Assembly (NCBI GenBank): GCA_963780175.1
Contig: CAWAAT010000001.1
Span: forward strand, 1,054,001-1,118,000
DNA length: 64,000 nucleotides
From: Brooklawnia sp963780175
GTDB taxonomy: Bacteria; Actinomycetota; Actinomycetes; Propionibacteriales; Propionibacteriaceae
Direction of reading: 5' to 3'
Shown here: positions 43,579-52,217 of the stretch, piece after piece
How the letters are laid out: the number at the start of each line of letters is the position of its first letter
Position numbering within the stretch: the stretch's first letter is position 1
Notes under the pieces: model-generated
The model's input: only the letters and a program-made list of their open reading frames with translations
Databases searched by the model: none
What the model was told of the DNA's origin: nothing
Made by a program: the position numbers and the translations under genes

Positions 43579-44468
43579 TCACCTTCACCAACCTGACCAA
43601 GACATACCAGGGCGCCACGGTGCTGGGAGCCGGCGGACGAGGAGTCAGCGGGCAGATTCCGGCGGGTGGGATCACGTCCATCATCGGCGCCAATGGGGCC
43701 GGCAAATCGACCCTGCTGACCATCATCGGACGCCTCCTGATGCCCACCACAGGTTCGGTGAACGTGGCCGGTCTGGACGTGGCGCGCACCGCGTCCGCGA
43801 CGCTGGCCACGAAGCTGGCGATCCTTCGGCAGGACAACCACACCACCGCGCGGCTGAGGGTACGTGAACTTGTGGCGATGGGACGCTTCCCGCACAGCCG
43901 GGGTCGGCTCACCGCAGACGATCACGCCGCAGTCGACCAGGCGCTGTCCTTCGTCGACCTCGAGCCCCTGGCCGATCGGTTCATCGATCAGATGTCGGGC
44001 GGGCAACGTCAACGCGCGTTCATCGCCATGGTGCTGGCCCAGGACGCCGACTACATCCTGCTGGACGAGCCGCTGAACAACCTCGACATGCGCCACTCGG
44101 TGCAGATGATGCAGCAGCTGCGCAGGGCGTGCGACGAACTTGGTCGCACGGTGGTGATGGTCATGCACGACCTGAACTTCGCTGCCGCCTACTCCGACGA
44201 CCTGCTGGCGATGGCCGACGGCTCGATCGTCGCCCACGGCCCGGTCCGCGAACTGATGGACGCGAACGTGCTGACCGGGGTGTTCGGCACCCCGGTGCAG
44301 GTGATGGACGTCGACGGCTCCCCCACCGCCCTGTACTGCCTGGGCAAGCGCTGCCCACCGGGACTCGACTGCGAGTCAGTCCCCTGCTGCTGCGCCAGGC
44401 TGGAGGAACAGTCGAGTCGCACCCGGGCCGAGCGGCGAGCACCGGTCCTCCTGCCACTGATGGGGTGA
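43575..44468 (+). CDS. Iron-siderophore ABC transporter ATPase with Cys-rich tail
   Basis: A 297-residue ATPase of the FepC/YclP kind: Walker A IIGANGAGKST, signature QMSGGQRQR, Walker B YILLDEPLNNLDM and switch His in VMHDLNFAA. GTG 43575 overlaps permease 2 (GTGA). After the usual end (VMDVDGSPTALYCLG, about residue 255) a further 41-residue tail carries several Cys, CPPGLDCESVPCCCARLEE, followed by an Arg-rich stretch. Relatives mostly end near 255, so this could be a real extension or a late frameshift. Confidence 0.9.
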   Translation: MITFTNLTKTYQGATVLGAGGRGVSGQIPAGGITSIIGANGAGKSTLLTIIGRLLMPTTGSVNVAGLDVARTASATLATKLAILRQDNHTTARLRVRELVAMGRFPHSRGRLTADDHAAVDQALSFVDLEPLADRFIDQMSGGQRQRAFIAMVLAQDADYILLDEPLNNLDMRHSVQMMQQLRRACDELGRTVVMVMHDLNFAAAYSDDLLAMADGSIVAHGPVRELMDANVLTGVFGTPVQVMDVDGSPTALYCLGKRCPPGLDCESVPCCCARLEEQSSRTRAERRAPVLLPLMG

Positions 44469-44518
44469 ATCGGTGGCGCCGGCATCTATCCCTTGCCGAC
44501 GACTTCGGGGCTCTGGAA

Positions 44519-44594
44519 CCTGAATGAAGCACAGCAGTGATCGCCGCAAACGTTTCAAATAGGGGTCGTGTCCCACTGCTGCGCTCAGTTCAGG
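44519..44594 (-). repeat. 76-bp palindromic dispersed repeat, copy 2
   Basis: Read on the minus strand, this matches copy 1 (12336-12411) without gaps at about 58 of 76 positions. Shared parts are the left arm CCTGAACTG-GCGCA-CAGT, the centre TTGAAACGTT and the right arm CACTGCTG-GCT-CA-TCAGG. The arms pair with each other into a long imperfect hairpin. It lies after the ABC ATPase gene. Confidence 0.7.
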
Positions 44595-44679
44595 GAAATG
44601 GACGCTCACCCGCTCGGAGGCGTCATGCCTACCGATCGCCATCACCTGACGGGAACGAGACATGCTCGGCGGGGTTGGA

Positions 44680-44696
44680 CCCGCCCGTCGGGCGGG
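44680..44696. terminator. GC hairpin ahead of tag
   Basis: CCCGCC, 5-nt loop, GGCGGG, a short GC stem between the siderophore operon and tag. No U run follows, so it may be a weak terminator or chance. Confidence 0.3.
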
Positions 44697-44756
44697 GCAT
44701 TCCGGTCTCGGCAACCCGGCGCAACCACGACGCGTCCAGCACCCTGAGGGGCCACA

Positions 44757-45389
44757 ATGGCGCCCATGGACGTTCCCGGTGACCTCGTGGTGGGCGAGGA
44801 CGGGCGGCCCCGCCCTAGGTGGGCGACCGCCAGCCCGGCCTACCAGCACTACTACGACACCGAGTGGGGCCTGCCGGTGCGCGACGAACAGGGGCTGTTC
44901 GAGCGCATCAGTCTGGAGGGCTTCCAGTCCGGGCTCAGTTGGGCGACGATCCTTGCCAAGCGGGACGCGTTCCGCCGCGGGTTCGACGATTTCGACCCGG
45001 ACGCGGTGGCGGCCTACACCGAGGCCGACGTCACCAGACTGCTGGCGGACACCTCGATCGTTCGCAACCGCCGCAAGATCGAGGCCAGCATCGCCAATGC
45101 CCGCGCCACGGTGGCGCTGCGGACTGACGGCGGTCTGGTCGACCTCGTGTGGTCGCACCTTCCGACCACTACCCCCGCCCCGCTGCGGGACGCCGACATC
45201 GCGACCACATCGCCCGAGGCCGTCGCTCTGGCCCGGGCACTGAAGGCGCACGGGTTCCGTTTCGTGGGCCCGACCACGATGTACGCGCTGATGCAGGCGA
45301 TCGGCATGGTGGATGACCACCTCGTTGGCTCGTGGCGCCGTGGCAGCTCAGGGGTGTTCGACGAGCACGGACGCGCCCTGCCCCGATGA
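44757..45389 (+). CDS. DNA-3-methyladenine glycosylase I-like protein (Tag family), zinc ligands altered
   Basis: A 210-residue Tag-family (PF03352) glycosylase that removes 3-methyladenine. The core is well kept: YYDTEWGLPVRDEQGLFERI with the catalytic-region Glu, LEGFQSGLSWATIL, RNRRKIEASIANA and FVGPTTMYALMQAIGMVDDH. Three of the four E. coli zinc ligands appear replaced: N-terminal Cys by Pro (GRPRPRWA), His by Tyr (YYDTEWG) and the last Cys by Ser (DHLVGSWR), while the C-terminal His remains. ATG 44757 follows GAGGGG. It is a second alkylation-repair glycosylase besides the AAG-type at 4.7-5.3 kb. Confidence 0.88.
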   Translation: MAPMDVPGDLVVGEDGRPRPRWATASPAYQHYYDTEWGLPVRDEQGLFERISLEGFQSGLSWATILAKRDAFRRGFDDFDPDAVAAYTEADVTRLLADTSIVRNRRKIEASIANARATVALRTDGGLVDLVWSHLPTTTPAPLRDADIATTSPEAVALARALKAHGFRFVGPTTMYALMQAIGMVDDHLVGSWRRGSSGVFDEHGRALPR

Positions 45390-45419
45390 GGTTCCGCGCG
45401 GTCGGGTGAACCCACCGGT

Positions 45420-46058
45420 TCAGTCGGTGATGGCTTCGATCGCCTCGGAGATCTGCTGAGAACTCAGTGCCCCGACGCGGGTCTGTTGCACGATCCCGGA
45501 GCTGTCGATGAAGTAGTGAGCCGGCACGCCCATCACCCCGTACGCGGCGGACAGTTGGGTCTGTGGGTCGGGCACCTGGGTGAAGGTGAGACCGAGCCGT
45601 TCTGCGTACTGCCCGACAACCGTGGAACTCTCCCCCACGTAGATCGCGACCACCTGGACGCCGTCGTCACCGGCCTGCTCATGGGCGGCCTGCACGTCGG
45701 GTGTCTCGGCGCGGCAACCGGAGCACCAGGTGGCCATGAAGACCAGCCAGACCGGACGCCCGCGCATCGCCTCGAGGGAGACCTCGCCGCCTTCCAGGGT
45801 GGTCGCGGTGAAATCAGGGGCCCGGTCTCCAACCCGGGGAGCGGCGAGGGCGTCCTGCACGTCCACCTGCGAGATCTCGCCGGTGCCGGGACGCATCACC
45901 AGCCAGGCGCCGATGCCCACCGCCAGCACGGTGACCAGCAGGACGATCAGGCTGCCGAACCGGCTGCTGCGCACCTGGGCCGGCCAGTCCCGCTCACCCG
46001 TCACGGCGCCTGCCGGGTCATTGCCGCCCTGGGCGACAGGGTCCGCCTCAGCACTCAT
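45420..46058 (-). CDS. ResA/TlpA-like thiol-disulfide protein
   Basis: A 212-residue membrane-anchored thioredoxin-fold protein: one transmembrane helix (residues about 35-55, LIVLLVTVLAVGIGAWLV), then the TlpA/ResA domain with VFMATWCSGCRAETP (CxxC) and GVPAHYFIDSSG (cis-Pro). In System II it keeps the haem-binding cysteines of apocytochrome c reduced, using electrons from CcdA. ATG 46058 overlaps the ccsB stop by 1 nt. It is the last gene of the nrf-ccs operon. Confidence 0.9.
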   Translation of the reverse strand: MSAEADPVAQGGNDPAGAVTGERDWPAQVRSSRFGSLIVLLVTVLAVGIGAWLVMRPGTGEISQVDVQDALAAPRVGDRAPDFTATTLEGGEVSLEAMRGRPVWLVFMATWCSGCRAETPDVQAAHEQAGDDGVQVVAIYVGESSTVVGQYAERLGLTFTQVPDPQTQLSAAYGVMGVPAHYFIDSSGIVQQTRVGALSSQQISEAIEAITD

Positions 46059-46969
46059 CAGGCGTAGGCGTGCAGGCCACCGAAGAACAGGTTGCCGAAA
46101 TAGGTGAACAGGATCGCGGCGAAGCCCAGGACGAGCAGCCAGGCCGCCCGGGCGCCCCGCCAGTCGCGAACCACCCGCGCGTGCAGGTAGGCGCCGTAGA
46201 TCAACCAGGTCACCAGGGCTGCGGTCTCCTTGGGGTCCCAGCTCCAGTACCGGCCCCAGGCGATGTTGGCCCAGATGGCACCCAGGATGATCATGATGGT
46301 CAGCATCGGGAACGTGATGATGACGGCCTTGTAGCCGAGTTCGTCCAGGATCTCGGGCTTCGGCCAGCCGTGCCAGCCGATCCGCGGCGCCAACAGGTAC
46401 ATCACCCCGGCTCCGAAGGCGATGACTGCCGCCCCGTACGACAGCGCGGCGGTGAACACGTGCAGGGTCAGCAACGGGCTGTTCTGAAGGGCGGGCATCA
46501 ACGGGTTCGCCTCGTACGACAGCGTGGACGCATACACCAGCATGGCCAGGATGACCGGCAGCACGACCAGGGACAGCGTCCGCACCCGGTAGCGCCACTC
46601 GAAGTAGACGCTCGCCAGGATCATGCCCCACGCGAACGAGACTGCGAACTCGTAGTGGTTGGCGAACGGCGCGTGGCCGGTGGCGAAGGTGCGAGCCACC
46701 AGCGAGGCGGTCAGCAGCAGCAGCGCGCCCCGGGTGAACATGGTGCCGAACCAGGTGATGCCGCGTCCGCTCGGTTCTGCTGCACGCGGGGTATGGCCGG
46801 TGGTCGCCGTGCCTGCGCTCTGCGCCCCGGAGGCCTCGACGAGCACCGATTGACGAACGGCGACCGACGTTCGAACACGGGCGCTGAAGACCGCCACGAC
46901 GTAGGCGACCAGTGCGAGAGTGATGAGCACGGTGGTCGCCACCAGGAGGGCTTGCGATATCTGCAGCAT
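46058..46969 (-). CDS. ccsB: Cytochrome c biogenesis protein CcsB/CcsA (CcmF/C-like haem handler)
   Basis: A 303-residue membrane protein of the CcsA/CcmF/CcmC family (PF01578), forming the System II haem transporter and ligase with ResB. The tryptophan-rich haem motif WGRYWSWDPKETAALVTWLI is intact, with flanking conserved His in HYEFAVSFAWG and LLTLHVFTAALSYG. ATG 46969 follows AAGGATCC; the in-frame upstream extension lies inside resB and is dropped. It is placed directly after resB (1-nt gap). Confidence 0.93.
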   Translation of the reverse strand: MLQISQALLVATTVLITLALVAYVVAVFSARVRTSVAVRQSVLVEASGAQSAGTATTGHTPRAAEPSGRGITWFGTMFTRGALLLLTASLVARTFATGHAPFANHYEFAVSFAWGMILASVYFEWRYRVRTLSLVVLPVILAMLVYASTLSYEANPLMPALQNSPLLTLHVFTAALSYGAAVIAFGAGVMYLLAPRIGWHGWPKPEILDELGYKAVIITFPMLTIMIILGAIWANIAWGRYWSWDPKETAALVTWLIYGAYLHARVVRDWRGARAAWLLVLGFAAILFTYFGNLFFGGLHAYA

Positions 46970-46970
46970 C

Positions 46971-48446
46971 TCAGTGGATCCTTCCTTGTGGAACAGACAG
47001 TTTCTCGTCCAACGTGGCCCCGAGCTCGTCGAAGCGACGAGTGAACGAGGTGTCCTGCCGGTCAGGCGACGCCAACTGCACGAGCGATCCCTGGTCGGTG
47101 GGGCTGATACGGATCCAGATGCGGTGGTGTCGGAAGAACATGGTGGCACAGGTGCCGATCATCAGCAGCGCGCAGCCCAGCCAGACAACCCACGCCCCGG
47201 GGTCGCGTTTCACCAACAGTCCGGTGTACTGCTGCTCGCGTTCGAAGGTGTAGGTGAGGCCGTCGATCTCGATCTGCTCGGACTGGTCGAGCACCGCGGT
47301 GCCCAGCGGGACGTCGTTCTGCTTGGGGTACACCTCGATGCGCATCTGGCCGGGCTCGATGCCGGTGCCCGTCTGGCCGGATGCCGACCCGATCACGAAC
47401 AGTTCCAGGGCGTCAACACCGGGGACCTCAAGGACGCCGTAGTTGAGCGTCCGGTCCTGGGTGCTCCAGCTCAGCGGGACGCCGTCGTGGAAAATGACTG
47501 CGCCCTGGGCGTCGGTGATCTGGACGACCGCTGCGACACCGAAGCTGGCCTGGTGGAACATCACGCCGTCGTAGGTGAGCGGGGAGTTGACGCGCACGTC
47601 CTGGCGGGCCACCTCCTGACCATCCTTGGTGAGCACCAGGTCGGTCACGTAGTCCTTGGGGGTGCCGTCCTGCCAGTAGGAGTCGGCGAACGACTTCGCC
47701 TCTGCCACCAGCCCCGTGCCGTGCCCGACCTCAGCAGGACGGTCGATGGTCAGGGCGAACTGCTCGTCGCGGAAACCGGTCAACGAGCTGATCAGGAACC
47801 CCGCCATGATCAACACGAACGCGACGTGGGCCACGGCGGTGCCGAACGGCGCCAAGTGCCACTTGTCGGTGTACAGGTTGCGACCGGGGCCCCTGTCGTC
47901 CTCGATCACCCGGACGCGGCTGCGCGCGGCGTCGGCCTTCACGATGTCGACGACCTCGTCGGCAGGCAGCGTCGTGGCAACGCTGTGGTTGAGTCGGGCG
48001 CGGGTGAAGAAGTCGGCGGTCACCTTGGTGTGCGGGTGGAACGCCGCCTGCCACAGCAGGGGAACCCGGTGGGTGGTGCAGGCCAGAATGCTGAGCGCCA
48101 GCAGGACCATGGCCGCCACGAACGGAATCGAACTGAACACGTTGAAGAACCCGATGACGTCCATCACGTCTGTCCAGCCGCCGAAGGTCGGGCGTACCGA
48201 CTCCAGCCAGGCGGTCTTGGACGCCGGGTCGTCCCGTACCCCTGCGGGGGCCTGCGGGAACAGCACCCCGATCAGGCCGAGCACACCCGCCAGCAGGATG
48301 AGGACCAGACCCACCCGCTTGTTGTAGAAGAACGCGTACATGGAGTGGAGGACCTGCCCTGGGGCCACGTGCACGGCGCCGTCCAGACCATCGACCGGCC
48401 CGGCATCGCGTGCGACGCGGGGGGCGTTGCTGGTATCCAGGCTCAT
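46971..48446 (-). CDS. resB: Cytochrome c biogenesis protein ResB
   Basis: ResB (PF05140) is the second half of the System II cytochrome c synthase. The protein of about 490 residues has three N-terminal helices (NKRVGLVLILLAGVLGLIGV), a large extracytoplasmic domain of about 250 residues, and a final helix (GAWVVWLGCALLMIGTCATM). The cytosolic basic tail is typical. ATG 48446 has TGAGGAG just upstream. It precedes ccsB and follows ccdA in the operon. Confidence 0.93.
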   Translation of the reverse strand: MSLDTSNAPRVARDAGPVDGLDGAVHVAPGQVLHSMYAFFYNKRVGLVLILLAGVLGLIGVLFPQAPAGVRDDPASKTAWLESVRPTFGGWTDVMDVIGFFNVFSSIPFVAAMVLLALSILACTTHRVPLLWQAAFHPHTKVTADFFTRARLNHSVATTLPADEVVDIVKADAARSRVRVIEDDRGPGRNLYTDKWHLAPFGTAVAHVAFVLIMAGFLISSLTGFRDEQFALTIDRPAEVGHGTGLVAEAKSFADSYWQDGTPKDYVTDLVLTKDGQEVARQDVRVNSPLTYDGVMFHQASFGVAAVVQITDAQGAVIFHDGVPLSWSTQDRTLNYGVLEVPGVDALELFVIGSASGQTGTGIEPGQMRIEVYPKQNDVPLGTAVLDQSEQIEIDGLTYTFEREQQYTGLLVKRDPGAWVVWLGCALLMIGTCATMFFRHHRIWIRISPTDQGSLVQLASPDRQDTSFTRRFDELGATLDEKLSVPQGRIH

Positions 48447-48456
48447 CACAGTCTCC

Positions 48457-49150
48457 TCAGGCCCCGAATGCTGGCACGAATCCTGCCAGCTTCGCGAACA
48501 GGTTGGTAATCATCAGGAATCCAATGGCCACCAGCAGTGCCCCGCTCACCAGCGAGACTGCCACGTGGTGGCGGGTGAACCAACTGACGCGACCGTTGAC
48601 CTCAACTGCCCCGATCGCCACCAGCACGATGGGCAGTCCGAGCCCGACACAGTAGGCCAGCATCAGGGCGATTCCGCGTCCGCTGGTGCCGCTGACGGTG
48701 GCCAGGGCGAGGATGCCGCCCAGGATCGGACCGATGCAGGGCGTCCAGCCCGCGCCGAAGACCACGCCCATCAGCCCGAACGCCACAGACCGGCCGGGGC
48801 GCCAGTCGGTCGCACCTGCGCGCGCACCACTCGGTTGAGCAGCCGATCTCGATGAGGCCGGCCACGTGCAGCCCCATCACGACCAGGACCACACCGCCCG
48901 CGACCCGCAGCAGGCCTGCCTGGGGCGCCAACGAGCGGCCGATCACTGCGATGGAGGCCCACATGCCGATGAAGACCACGCTGAATCCGGCCACGAAGGT
49001 GAGCGCGCTGATCATCGCCGACGTCCTGCTGACCCGCTGGGTGCCGCCTCCGACCAGTTGCCCCACGAAGGCGGGCACGATCGGCAGGAAGCACGGCGAG
49101 GCGAACGACGCCAGGCCGGCCAGCAGAGCAAGCGGAAGGGTGATCTCCAT
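48457..49150 (-). CDS. ccdA: CcdA-type thiol-disulfide transporter, frameshifted
   Basis: CcdA (PF02683) carries reducing equivalents across the membrane to ResA-like proteins. The N-terminal half (LASFASPCFLPIVPAFVGQLV, first redox Cys) and C-terminal half (GVVFGAGWTPCIGPILGGIL, second redox Cys) lie in different frames; they join at about 48825 in a GC-repeat (TGCGCGCGCAGG). The reconstructed protein is about 230 residues with six helices, full family length. ATG 49150 follows the TPR gene by 2 bp. The break is probably a miscounted GC repeat. Confidence 0.85.
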
Positions 49151-49152
49151 GG

Positions 49153-49875
49153 TCAGCGTCCTGGCGATGGCGACGCGGACGCGCTCCGGAACCGTTCCAG
49201 GTGACTCTCGGCGGTTTGCGCCATCTCGGTGCCGGGGGCGAGTTCGACGACCCTGCTCCAGGCCTTCTCGACGCCGGCGTAGTCCGGGGGCGTCCTGGCC
49301 AGGTAGAGGAATCCCAGGTTGTACCAGGGTTCGGCCTTGTCAGGGGCAACCTCGGTGGCCCGGAGCCAGTGCTTCTCGGCAGCGTCGAAGTTGTTGACGC
49401 TGTACTCGGCGACGCCGATCGACAGCAGCACCTCGACGTCGTCGGGGGCCACCTGCAGCGCCTGTTCGAAGTAGCCGACCGCGTCCTGGTAGAGCCCGCT
49501 GTCGAAGTACAGCTTGCCCAGGTCGCGCAGCACCTGGACGTTGCCAGGATCAGCCTCGGCCTGGGCCTTGAGTTCGGCGGCCTGTTCCTCGTCCAACGGC
49601 GGGAAGTCGCTGACCTCCTCGGGCACCGAGGTCTCCTGCATCGCGCTGGTCTGCACCGCCTCGGGCTGGGCGGTGCGCCCGGTCTGCTGGACGATGATCA
49701 CGACGGCCGCCGCCAGCAGGGCGACCAGGATGAGGTTGATCTTGCTGCCCCTGGCTTTACCTGAGGACGCCGGACCCCTGGCCGACGCGGTCGGGGCCTT
49801 GGCGTTCTGGCTGCCGCGGCCCAGCAGCGGCTGCGTCGTCGCTGAACTCGGGGAACGCCTCGAGCCCGACCTCAT
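49153..49875 (-). CDS. TPR-domain membrane protein, probably c-type cytochrome maturation
   Basis: A protein of up to 240 residues with one N-terminal transmembrane helix (INLILVALLAAAVVIIVQQ) and at least three tetratricopeptide repeats (VQVLRDLGKLYFDSGLYQDA; VEVLLSIGVAEYSVNNFDAA; AEPWYNLGFLYLA). CcmH/CycH/NrfG-like TPR proteins bind apocytochrome C-termini, which fits its place between nrfA and ccdA. The start at 49875 overlaps the nrfA frame by about 120 bp, so the true start may be later or another frameshift may lie here. Confidence 0.8.
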   Translation of the reverse strand: MRSGSRRSPSSATTQPLLGRGSQNAKAPTASARGPASSGKARGSKINLILVALLAAAVVIIVQQTGRTAQPEAVQTSAMQETSVPEEVSDFPPLDEEQAAELKAQAEADPGNVQVLRDLGKLYFDSGLYQDAVGYFEQALQVAPDDVEVLLSIGVAEYSVNNFDAAEKHWLRATEVAPDKAEPWYNLGFLYLARTPPDYAGVEKAWSRVVELAPGTEMAQTAESHLERFRSASASPSPGR

Positions 49876-51539
49876 CGCTGGGGGCAGGCCGCTGGCCAGC
49901 CTCGCGTTCGAGGCTGGCCAGATGCTCGTCCGCCCAGCTGCGGAGTTCCTGCGGCGCCGACGCGAGGAACTCCCTCAGTTGGGCTGCGTCGACGCCTTCC
50001 GGAGCGCCGGGCTTGGAAGATTCACTCACCAAGGTCAGCTCACCTTCGGGGGTTCGACCGGGAGCGATCGAGTAGCTCTGCGGTCCGCGAGCGTTCTCGA
50101 CGTCGACACCGCGCAGCGCCAGCTGACCGGAACGGGCGTAGTCGGTGGCCTGGTTGAGCATCGTGATCGAGTAGGCCGGGGCGTGGAAGCCGCGGGAGTT
50201 CTCCGAGATCGAGTAGTCGGCCAGGTACTGCGACTTGCGCTGGTAGTCGTAGGCCTTGGCCAGCTGCGCCTCGGTCGCGGTGCCCTTCTCGACGGCGACG
50301 GTGAGGTCGTCGATCAGTGCCTGCACGGCGGTGAAGGCGACGTCCTTCGCGCCCTCCCAGCCCTCGTGGATGTTCGCGACGCGCTCTTTCATCTCGGTTG
50401 CGGTGGAGTGATGGCAGGTGAGGCAGGACTGGTTGATGGTCTCCTCGGTGCGCATCGGGCTGGCAACCTGATGGTCACTGATCTTGGCGGCACCCTCGCG
50501 AACGTAGGACATGTGGCAGTCGGCGCAGGTCACACCGTTGCTGGCGTGGATGCCCTGGCTCCAGGTCTCGAAGTCGGGGTGCTGGGCCTTGATGACCTTG
50601 GCCTTCGTGGTGGCGTGGGTGAAGTCGCTGAAGCCCTCCTCGTCGAAGTAGGCGATCGCATCGGTGACCGTCAGTCCCTTCGTCCCACGGGAAGGTGAGG
50701 GTCTTCTCCTCGCCCTTGAAGTAGTACTCGACGTGGCACTGGGCACAGACGTAGGCGCGCATCTCCTGGTTGGTGGCGTCGCGGTTGACGTCGTAGTCCG
50801 TGATGCCCTCGGCGGCCTTGACGTACTTGATGCCCTCCATGAAGGCCGGACGCGTGATCCGCAGCGCCATCGTCTCGGGCTCGTGGCAGTCGATGCAGGC
50901 GACCGGACCGCTGGCATGCTGCACGGCCTCGGCGTACGGCAGTTTGTTCATGGCTGCCCAGCCGGCGGCGTCGTCGCCGTTGCCGAGCGAGTCGACGACC
51001 TCAGGCAGGGACGCGTGGCAGTTCATGCAGGCACCCGGCTGCTTGAAGTTGGTCATGCGATGGGTGTACTGCTGGTCGACCAGCATGTACTCGTGGCCGC
51101 GCGGTTCGCGGTACTCGACCGAGAACGCGTAGCCGCGCCAGATGGTCACCAGCCGGGGCTCGATCGCCAGCTTGCTCTTGGTGATGAACTCACCGCGCTG
51201 GTCGTCGTCGCCGTTGGGGGGATCGTTGGGGACCTTGTTCTCCTCGTCCATCTCGGACGTGGCCTTGTAGCCCTCGTACTGCAGGGGGAAGTTCTGGCCC
51301 CACACCGCCGGGTCGTAGGTGGTGTCGGTGACCTCCACCACCTGGGTGAACGGCTGAGTCGCCTCCTGCCGGTGGGTGAAGATCGTGGTCAGCAACCACG
51401 TGAGGATCACCGCCGCGACGGTCACCGCGGCGAGCACGACGATGGGTACCCACCGCTTGCGCGGGCCCGTCCACGTGGTCTCACCGCGCTGCGCTGCAGC
51501 GTCGGACGAGCGGCTGTTGTCAGACATGTCAGTGTTCAT
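49757..51539 (-). CDS. nrfA: Cytochrome c nitrite reductase NrfA, frameshifted
   Basis: NrfA reduces nitrite to ammonium with six electrons. A transmembrane N-terminus (IVVLAAVTVAAVILTWLLTT) anchors it. Five haem motifs appear in order: CMNCH, CIDCH and CAQCH in the first frame, CADCH and CLTCH in the second, so the active-site haem has His, not the classical CxxCK Lys. Other catalytic residues are kept: EYREPRGHEYML (Arg), CAQCHVEYYF (Tyr) and TWSQGIHASNGVTC (His). The frames join at about 50688 (GGGACGAAGGGACTG). ATG 51539 follows GAGGTGAAG and lies 5 bp after nrfH. Confidence 0.92.
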
Positions 51540-51543
51540 CGCT

Positions 51544-52041
51544 TCACCTCATGTGGCCCACGCCGTCGTGGCACCTAATGCACGAGACGGTCTCACTGTT
51601 GTGGTTGGAAATGCTGGTGATCTGCTCGACGAAGTGACCGTGACAGTACACGCACGCCGCCTCGGTGACCCGTCGGTTGTGATCGCGAATCTGGATGTTC
51701 TCCGGGTAGTTCTGCAGGGTGAACTTCAGCGAGTGCATGAAGCCGTTCTCACCCTTGTTGAGGTACTTGCTCACCAGGTTGTCGTGCGGGGCGTGACAGT
51801 CGTTGCAGGTCGCCACGTCACGGTGGCTGCCCTTCTGCCAGCCCTCGTACTGCTCGGTCATGGCGTGACAGCCCGCGCAGGTGGCGGGATCGTTGCCGAA
51901 ATAGTTGGTGATGCCCGCATAGTAGAAGGTGAACAGGCCGACGCCGAGGATGACCCCGATGAGTGCCGCCAGGGCGATACCCACCCAGCCCGTGAAGGCG
52001 CTGGTGAACTCGTGCCAGAGCTTCTGGATGATGCGAACCAC
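51544..52041 (-). CDS. nrfH: Cytochrome c nitrite reductase small subunit NrfH
   Basis: NrfH (NapC/NirT family) takes electrons from menaquinol to NrfA. The 165-residue protein has one N-terminal helix (GWVGIALAALIGVILGVGLF) and four haem motifs: CAGCH, CNDCH, CVYCH and CIRCH. Two GTG codons compete for the start: at 52047 the AGGAGG site would be only about 2 nt away, while at 52041 it is about 8 nt away, so 52041 is preferred. It begins the long operon; no FNR-like site is evident upstream. Confidence 0.93.
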   Translation of the reverse strand: MVRIIQKLWHEFTSAFTGWVGIALAALIGVILGVGLFTFYYAGITNYFGNDPATCAGCHAMTEQYEGWQKGSHRDVATCNDCHAPHDNLVSKYLNKGENGFMHSLKFTLQNYPENIQIRDHNRRVTEAACVYCHGHFVEQITSISNHNSETVSCIRCHDGVGHMR

Positions 52042-52217
52042 GGCCACACCCTCCTCCGCGACGATGCGAAATGACCTTAACTATGTCTATCAACAACTGC
52101 GAGCCCGCCGCAGCGCTTTCCACAGAATACGCACAGCAAGAGTTGAGCTGAACCCTGGGGTCGCCCAACAGGCCGGGCACGCGACCGGCGTCCGCGGTGT
52201 GTGGGATGATCCCGGGC

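Noticed and set aside
12336..44594. A composite transposon bounded by the two inverted 76-bp repeats
   Set aside because: The 32 kb between them is conserved core chromosome (eno, mfd, glmU, ispE) in standard order, and no transposase or integrase is present.
50680..50700. Programmed frameshifting in nrfA
   Set aside because: No slippery heptamer or stimulatory structure is evident, and the neighbouring genes carry similar indels, so an error is simpler.
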